A stretch of 45,566 bases of DNA. It comes from JBGPIK01 sp041484845. GTDB taxonomy: Bacteria; Desulfobacterota; Binatia; UBA9968. Below the pieces are notes generated by a model. That model was not told the origin of the DNA. It saw only the letters and a list, made by a program, of their open reading frames with translations, and ran no database searches. Of the stretch, positions 40,233-45,566 are shown piece by piece (the first letter of the stretch is position 1; every line of letters starts with the position of its first letter). A program made the position numbers and the translations under genes. The stretch lies in assembly GCA_041484845.1 (NCBI GenBank), contig JBGPIK010000008.1, forward strand, positions 1 through 45,566, in the 5' to 3' direction.

Positions 40233-41966
40233 ATGAAAATACAAATTCTCTCGGATGAAACCGCGAGCCGGATTGCCGCGGGCGAGGTGGTCGAACGGCC
40301 GGCGTCGGTGGTCAAAGAGCTGATCGAAAATTCGCTCGATGCCGGTGCCAGCGAGATTTCCGTTTGGGTCGAGAAGAGCGGATCGGCGCTGATTCGCGTC
40401 GCCGATAACGGCGAAGGCATGGGTGCGGATGATCTTGCCCTGGCGGTAGAGCGCCACTCCACAAGCAAACTTAAAGAGGAGGACGACTTATTGCGGATTT
40501 CTACGATGGGCTTTCGCGGCGAAGCGTTGCCGAGCATCGCATCGGTCTCAAAGATGGAGATCGTTTCTCGTCTGCCTGCTTCCGACGTCGGCCATCGGCT
40601 GCGCATCGAAGGCGGAAAAAAAGAAGCGGTTCGAATGGCCGCGGCCGCGATCGGCACGTCGATCGAGATCAAAGACATTTTCTTCAATACGCCGGCGCGC
40701 AAGAAGTTTCTTAAATCGTTCGCTACGGAGCTCAGCCACATTTGTGACGCGGTCAATCGCATGGCGCTGGCCTGCCCGGAAGTTCACTTTCGCCTGTTTC
40801 ACGACGGGCGCGCGCTCGCCGACTACGTTGCGGTGCGTGACGGAAAGGATCGGCTGCAGCAAGTCTTCGGGGGTGACCTTGTCCAAGATTTGCTTTCGTT
40901 CTCGTGTGATCAGGGACGACTGACGGTTGCCGGATACCTGAGCGCCGCGCCGGCATCCTTTCCCAATTCGCGGTACTTGATGACCTTCGTCAACCGCCGG
41001 TATGTGCGCGATAAGGTGGTGACCCATGCGGTCCTTCACGGCTACGAGAGTTTGCTGATGAAGGGGCAGTATCCGGCGGTGGTGCTCTTTCTCGGTGTGC
41101 CGTTTGCTGACGTGGACGTCAATGTTCATCCGGCGAAATTTGAAGTGCGTTTTCGCCGCCCGTCGGATGTGCATGACGCCGTTTCCCACGCGGTTCGCGA
41201 ATCGCTCAAACGTGAGGCTAGGGAACCCTCGAGCCAGGTGGCCGTCGCCCGGCCGGCGAGTTTTTTCGCCGTGAGCGAGCCGTCGCTGCCTTACGCCCGG
41301 CCGGGCATGATTCGCGATTCCTTGTCGCTTCGCGAAGACGTGTTTCCAAAGCCATCGGCCTGGGACGAAATTCCCGAGGGTTTTTTTTCGTCGATGAATG
41401 TGTTGGGCCAGATTCTAGGCTGTTATTTGGTGTGCGCTTCTTCGACGGGATTGGCCCTGATCGATCAGCACGCCGCCCATGAGCGGGTCGCCTACGAAAA
41501 ACTGCGGCGCCAGATGGCAGCCAGTGAGGTCATGAAGCAGAGTCTGCTTATACCTCAAACCGTGCAACTGTCTGCAGGCGAGATGATGCTGCTCGAAAAA
41601 GAGCTGCCGGAATTGGCCCGTTCCGGATTTATTCTCGAGCCCTTCGGGCCGGATGGCTATGCCATTACCGCGGTCCCGGCGCTTTTACCCGAAGGTGATT
41701 ATCGACCCGTCGTGCAGCAAATGGTCGCCGAGCTTGCAGAAATCGATAAATCCAGCAGCTTGCGCCAGCATCTGGACGAGCGCTTGGCGACGATTGCCTG
41801 CCACAGCGTCATACGCGCCAATAGAAAATTGGCGATGGATGAGATGCGCGCGCTTCTTGGAGACCTTGATCAGATTGATTTTGCTACTCAATGTCCTCAT
41901 GGCCGTCCCGTGATCCTTGAGTTTAGCCGCGCCGACCTGGAAAAAATGTTCAGACGGGTGGTATAG
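40233..41966 (+). CDS. mutL: DNA mismatch repair protein MutL
   Basis: A 577-residue GHKL-ATPase mismatch-repair protein that links MutS mismatch recognition to strand removal. N-terminal motifs are intact: VKELIENSLDAGA (catalytic Glu about 32), VADNGEGMG (about 57-64) and GFRGEALPSI. The C-terminal domain contains DQHAAHERVAYEKL (from about 411), which fits the DQHA-x2-E-x4-E endonuclease motif, plus ACHSVIRANRKL and CPHGRPV; so this MutL is probably a nicking endonuclease, as in bacteria without MutH. ATG 40233 gives the standard start. A diverged copy of its first 28 or so codons lies 2.3 kb upstream (37904). Confidence 0.95.
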   Translation: MKIQILSDETASRIAAGEVVERPASVVKELIENSLDAGASEISVWVEKSGSALIRVADNGEGMGADDLALAVERHSTSKLKEEDDLLRISTMGFRGEALPSIASVSKMEIVSRLPASDVGHRLRIEGGKKEAVRMAAAAIGTSIEIKDIFFNTPARKKFLKSFATELSHICDAVNRMALACPEVHFRLFHDGRALADYVAVRDGKDRLQQVFGGDLVQDLLSFSCDQGRLTVAGYLSAAPASFPNSRYLMTFVNRRYVRDKVVTHAVLHGYESLLMKGQYPAVVLFLGVPFADVDVNVHPAKFEVRFRRPSDVHDAVSHAVRESLKREAREPSSQVAVARPASFFAVSEPSLPYARPGMIRDSLSLREDVFPKPSAWDEIPEGFFSSMNVLGQILGCYLVCASSTGLALIDQHAAHERVAYEKLRRQMAASEVMKQSLLIPQTVQLSAGEMMLLEKELPELARSGFILEPFGPDGYAITAVPALLPEGDYRPVVQQMVAELAEIDKSSSLRQHLDERLATIACHSVIRANRKLAMDEMRALLGDLDQIDFATQCPHGRPVILEFSRADLEKMFRRVV

Positions 41967-41998
41967 CCGGCCGGCCATTCCGCTAAAGGCAATCGTAC

Positions 41999-42928
41999 GT
42001 GGTTTCAAAACAGTCCAAACCCAAACTGGTGATCATCCTTGGCGCGACGGCCGTCGGCAAAAGCGAAGTTGCGTTCGAACTTGCGCGATCCATGGGCGCG
42101 GAAATCATCAATGCGGACTCGCAACAAGTCTATCGTTACATGGATATCGGCACCGGCAAGCCGTCTGTGGCGGAACGAGAGCGGGTCCGCCATCATCTGG
42201 TCGACATCATCAATCCCGACGAAGAATTCAATGCCGCCATTTTTCGCCAGTTAGCAACGACCGCCATCGCGGATATCCAAATTCGCGGGAAGGAAGCCAT
42301 CCTATGCGGCGGAAGCGGGCTTTACCTCAAAGCGCTGACCCAGGGGCTGTTTACGGGCCCAGCGCAGGATTTGGCCATTCGCGAAACACTCAACACCGAG
42401 GCCGATCGTGCCGGCCTCGTTTCTCTCTATCGACGGCTGGAATGCGTCGATCCGCAAGCCATGTCACGGATTCATCCCAACGACCGGCAGCGGATCGTGC
42501 GCGCATTGGAGGTCTTTGAATTGACCGGCAGGGCCATAAGCGATTGGCAGAAGGAGCACGCTTTCGCCGAAAGTCTTTTCGAAACTCTCAAGATCGGCCT
42601 CGGGCGTGAACGCGCCGAACTGTATGACCGCATCAATGAACGCTGCGATCGAATGATCGCGGACGGCTTCGTGGACGAGGTGAATACGCTTCTAAACAAG
42701 GGTTACGGATTCGATTTAAAACCGCTTCAGACGATCGGATATCGGCATCTGGGGCTCATTATCAGAGGCGAGGCGTCGGCAGAAGAGGCGTTGGCGCTGA
42801 TGAAGCGCGACACACGCAGGCTGGCCAAGCAACAATTGACATGGTTCAGAGGCGACCACGACATCCAATGGATTCATCCGGATAAAAAGAAGGAAATCCG
42901 GGCAGCGGTGGAAAACTTTCTGAACTGA
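41999..42928 (+). CDS. miaA: tRNA dimethylallyltransferase MiaA
   Basis: A 309-residue enzyme that adds the dimethylallyl group to A37 of tRNAs reading UNN codons. P-loop LVIILGATAVGKSEVAFELA (residues 10-29), INADSQQVYRYMDIGTGKPS, the HHLVDIINPDEEFNAA substrate-binding part and GGSGLYLKALTQGL are the family series. GTG 41999 is the start, 32 bases after the mutL stop; mutL-miaA is a common pair. Confidence 0.95.
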   Translation: MVSKQSKPKLVIILGATAVGKSEVAFELARSMGAEIINADSQQVYRYMDIGTGKPSVAERERVRHHLVDIINPDEEFNAAIFRQLATTAIADIQIRGKEAILCGGSGLYLKALTQGLFTGPAQDLAIRETLNTEADRAGLVSLYRRLECVDPQAMSRIHPNDRQRIVRALEVFELTGRAISDWQKEHAFAESLFETLKIGLGRERAELYDRINERCDRMIADGFVDEVNTLLNKGYGFDLKPLQTIGYRHLGLIIRGEASAEEALALMKRDTRRLAKQQLTWFRGDHDIQWIHPDKKKEIRAAVENFLN

Positions 42929-43000
42929 CGGATGCTTGCCGGTTCATCCGCGGATTTGAACGGACCCGAGCCTCGACGATCCCCGCGCAGGAGGAAAGCT

Positions 43001-44413
43001 ATGGCGAGCACAAAGTGGCGCGTTTGCGGCGTAATATTATGCGCCGCGGTTTTTAATTTCAGCGTTTGCGAAACCGTTTATTCCGCCGAGCCGGTGTCGC
43101 GGGTGGTCGAGGAAGAGGCACTCGCGCTGCTGCGCCGCTACATTCAAATCGATACCACGAACCCGCCGGGCAATGAAATGAAGGCCGCGCAATTCTTTAA
43201 AGAGATATTCGACCGCGAAGGGATCGAAGCGACCATCATCGAGTCCGCGCCCGGGCGCGCCAACATCTATGCGCGCGTGCGCGGCAGCGGCGCGAAAAAA
43301 GCCGTGGTCTTGCTCAATCATATGGATGTCGTTCCCGCCGACGCGAAGCTCTGGAAGGAGCCGCCCTTCAGCGCGGCGAATAAGGACGGCTATATCTGGG
43401 GGCGCGGCGCGCTGGATATGAAGGGGCCCGCTATCGTTGAGCTGATGAGTATTGTCTTGATGAAACGCCGCGCCGTGCCGCTCAAAGGCGACATCATTTT
43501 TCTCGGCACCGCCGATGAAGAAGCCGGCGGGGCACTAGGCGCGGGTTTCTTATTGGAGAAGCACGCGGAATTGTTCAGAGACGTTGGCCTGGTGGTGAAC
43601 GAAGGCGGCGGAATTCGTCTGGGCGATGATGGCCGAGTCGGTTATTACCGAGTTAGCGTGGCTGAGAAAACTCCGCTGTGGTTAAGACTCACGGCGTCGG
43701 GAGTTGCCGGCCACGGCGCAACACCTGGAACCTCATTGGCCGTGAACAAACTTATCTTGGCATTGAATCGTTTGATTCAGTATGAAAGTCCTATCCACGT
43801 AGTGCCGGAGGTACAAAAGTTTTACGCCGACACCGCCCAATTCGAAGCGACGGAACGGCAAAAGCAATTCACCGACCTGCGCGCCGCCGTTACGGATCCT
43901 TTTTTTGCCGCCGAGTTTGTCAAAGAGCCGCGCAACAACGCCCGCGTGCGCAACACGATATCGATCACCGGTGTCAAAGGATCGGACAAAGTGAACGTGA
44001 TACCGGCCGAGGCGTCCGCCGAAATCGACATTCGGCTTTTGCCCGGCGAGGATCCCCAGGCTTTCATCGATATAGTCCGCAAAGTCATCGCCGATGACTC
44101 GATTAAGATCGAAGTTCTTTTGTCCTTTCCGACGGCGACCTCGCCGCCCCATGGCGAAGCGACGAAGGCCATTAGCGAGCTTGGCCGGGCCCATGACGGT
44201 GACGTTCCCGTTCTCGCGCCGCTGGGGAGCGGATTCACGGACTGCCATTTTTTTCGCGAAAAAGGGATTCCGTGCTACGGTTTTATTCCTTTGCGGCGCA
44301 GCCCGAGCGAGGAATCGCTCGAACATGGCATCAACGAGAGGATTTCGATCGAAAATTTCGCATCCGGCGTCGGCGCAATGTTTGAGCTGGTGGGAAAGCT
44401 GGTTGCTCAATAG
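43001..44413 (+). CDS. Exported M20-family metallopeptidase
   Basis: A 470-residue M20/M25/M40 peptidase with a signal peptide (VCGVILCAAVFNFSVCETV, then YSAEP). Zinc ligands appear in order: LLNHMDVVPA (His), GRGALDMKGP (Asp), GTADEEAGGA (catalytic Glu pair) and VNEGGGIR; the dimerisation lid contains GVAGHGATPGTSLAVNK. Expected to cleave peptides or N-acyl amino acids in the periplasm. ATG 43001 has AGGAGG about six bases upstream and is preferred over the open frame from 42932. It follows miaA by 72 bases and may be co-transcribed. Confidence 0.9.
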   Translation: MASTKWRVCGVILCAAVFNFSVCETVYSAEPVSRVVEEEALALLRRYIQIDTTNPPGNEMKAAQFFKEIFDREGIEATIIESAPGRANIYARVRGSGAKKAVVLLNHMDVVPADAKLWKEPPFSAANKDGYIWGRGALDMKGPAIVELMSIVLMKRRAVPLKGDIIFLGTADEEAGGALGAGFLLEKHAELFRDVGLVVNEGGGIRLGDDGRVGYYRVSVAEKTPLWLRLTASGVAGHGATPGTSLAVNKLILALNRLIQYESPIHVVPEVQKFYADTAQFEATERQKQFTDLRAAVTDPFFAAEFVKEPRNNARVRNTISITGVKGSDKVNVIPAEASAEIDIRLLPGEDPQAFIDIVRKVIADDSIKIEVLLSFPTATSPPHGEATKAISELGRAHDGDVPVLAPLGSGFTDCHFFREKGIPCYGFIPLRRSPSEESLEHGINERISIENFASGVGAMFELVGKLVAQ

Positions 44414-44436
44414 CAAGCGCTAATCTCGGAGCCGTT

Positions 44437-45566
44437 TCAGCAGCAGGGCAGAGGATTTTCGATCAAATTGTAAACGTGGTCGAAGGTGACCTCGTGAACC
44501 CGCGCCAGTATTTTGAAAACTCGCGGCGGCTCGCCTTTGAGAAAGACCATGAGGGCGGTTTCGACGGGCGGGCAGCCGGCCTTCACGCAGGGAACTTCTT
44601 TAATGACGATGGGAGCATCGGGGGGGAACTCCAAAATCGTCTGAACCCAGTAGCGGATTTGGTCATAAACAAACGCGGAGACGTCGATCTTATTCCCGAA
44701 GGGGTCCACGTCAGTGGCGGCGTGGTCGCCATTGGTCGTGATGCAGCTCAGGAATCCCTGAGTGATTTTGTCTTTGTCTAAATCGCGGCCGATAAAGACG
44801 AGACGATTGAGACGTTCTTCTTCTTCCGCCCAGGCGCGCCCGGGGCGTCCTTCGAACAAAAGGTGCACGCCCTGGAAGACGAACTGATCGGGATCCTTGC
44901 GCAGATTCAAGATCCCCTTCATGCGCATGATCTTTTCCCCAAACTCCGCCAGTAATTCGCGGAACCACCGGCTTACCTTGAGGCCGTCGAGATCGCCGGG
45001 CGTGGTAATCGCAACGGTGGAAATCCCTTCCGTATGGCTGTGATCGGGGTCATGATCCTGCGCCTTCACTTCGAGCGCCAGACTGCGCAGATCCAATACG
45101 GTGCCGATATCGACATCAGCATTGCGCGTCTGGCAGATGCGCGCGGCGCCATTGAGATTGCGGATTTTGTATTCAAGCTCCGGCAGATCCTCGGGATTGA
45201 TGAGATCGATTTTGTTCAACAGCACCATGTCGGCGAAAGCAATTTGCTCTTTGGCCTCGACCGAATTGCCGATCTGCTGAAATATATGTTTGGCATCGAC
45301 AACGGTAACTACGCCGTTGAGTTGGAATTCGCTTTTGATACGCTCGTCGATGAAAAACGTCTGCACCACCGGGGCGGGATCGGCAAGGCCCGTGGTTTCG
45401 ATCATGAGCGTGTCGAACTTGGATTTGTGCTCCAGAAGCTGAAACAGGCTGCGCAGAAGATCGCCGCGCACGGTGCAGCAGATGCAGCCGTTGCTCATTT
45501 GCACGATCTCCTGGTCGGAGGAGATGAGCAGATGATGATCGATGCCGACCTCGCCGAATTCGTTCA
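44437..45566 (-). CDS. CobW/G3E-family GTPase (5' end beyond window)
   Basis: About 376 codons of a G3E GTPase; the frame is open to the right edge (NEFGEVGIDHHLLISSDQEI continues upstream of the first visible start), so the P-loop and start lie outside. Visible: the metal-binding MSNGCICCTVRGDLL (CxCC), Walker B-like TLMIETTGLADPAPV, LLNKIDLI (NKxD), and the CobW C-terminal domain with GVHLLFEGRPGRAW. These proteins deliver zinc, cobalt or iron to client proteins. The visible GTG at 45504 is internal. A histidine-rich patch (DHDPDHSHTEG) may bind metal. It is convergent with the M20 gene, 23 bases apart, with no clear terminator. Confidence 0.92.
   Translation of the reverse strand, partial: NEFGEVGIDHHLLISSDQEIVQMSNGCICCTVRGDLLRSLFQLLEHKSKFDTLMIETTGLADPAPVVQTFFIDERIKSEFQLNGVVTVVDAKHIFQQIGNSVEAKEQIAFADMVLLNKIDLINPEDLPELEYKIRNLNGAARICQTRNADVDIGTVLDLRSLALEVKAQDHDPDHSHTEGISTVAITTPGDLDGLKVSRWFRELLAEFGEKIMRMKGILNLRKDPDQFVFQGVHLLFEGRPGRAWAEEEERLNRLVFIGRDLDKDKITQGFLSCITTNGDHAATDVDPFGNKIDVSAFVYDQIRYWVQTILEFPPDAPIVIKEVPCVKAGCPPVETALMVFLKGEPPRVFKILARVHEVTFDHVYNLIENPLPCC

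Overview
The window comes from a Gram-negative bacterium with a full lipid A/LPS machinery. LpxI (instead of LpxH), the order lpxD-fabZ-lpxA-lpxI-oxidoreductase-lpxB-msbA-waaA-lpxK, a bifunctional Rel next to gmk and yicC, a UbiD-type decarboxylase and a NitT/TauT/NMT1-like binding protein together suggest an uncultured deltaproteobacteria-like lineage (for example Binatota/Desulfobacterota-type, or a Rokubacteria/NC10-like soil group). This placement is inference from gene content; no rRNA or tRNA gene was seen.

Region 1 (1-9.7 kb) is a tightly packed, often overlapping plus-strand operon: the tail of an OmpH/Skp chaperone gene, then lpxD, fabZ, lpxA, lpxI, a Gfo/Idh/MocA oxidoreductase, lpxB, msbA, waaA and lpxK. 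It makes Kdo-lipid A and flips it across the inner membrane. Region 2 (9.8-22 kb) is an LPS core/outer saccharide cluster: a nucleotide-sugar epimerase, a VOC-fold protein, a Trm112-like zinc ribbon, two GT9 heptosyltransferases, three separate LPS-kinase-like proteins, two GT4 and one WaaE-like GT2 glycosyltransferases, a PAPS-type sulfotransferase and the heptose kinase half of HldE. Region 3 (22-26.6 kb) is housekeeping: yicC, gmk, rel on plus, and the HldE nucleotidyltransferase half with rpmB on minus.

Region 4 (26.6-40.1 kb) is looser and more accessory: ubiD with its own leader hairpin and terminator, a 1014-residue secreted protein with 14 VCBS/FG-GAP repeats, then short or single genes (HEAT-like protein, D-2-hydroxyacid dehydrogenase, membrane protein, orphan ABC binding protein, GlcG/HbpS-like protein, a two-repeat unknown, a bicupin, a small beta-rich protein) separated by long intergenic stretches. 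Those stretches carry four degraded, same-strand copies of what looks like the 3' end of a type I restriction-modification methylase gene (hsdM). Two of them carry a 72-bp palindromic element at the same site; in the copy checked it leaves the reading frame open. A diverged copy of the mutL 5' end and a displaced, apparently leaderless rpoZ lie in the same region. Region 5 (40.2-45.6 kb) returns to core genes: mutL, miaA, an exported M20 peptidase and, on minus, a CobW/G3E GTPase cut by the window edge.

Starts were chosen by Shine-Dalgarno spacing, overlap with the upstream stop, and family N-termini. All functions are assigned by reading motifs by eye; no database search was possible.
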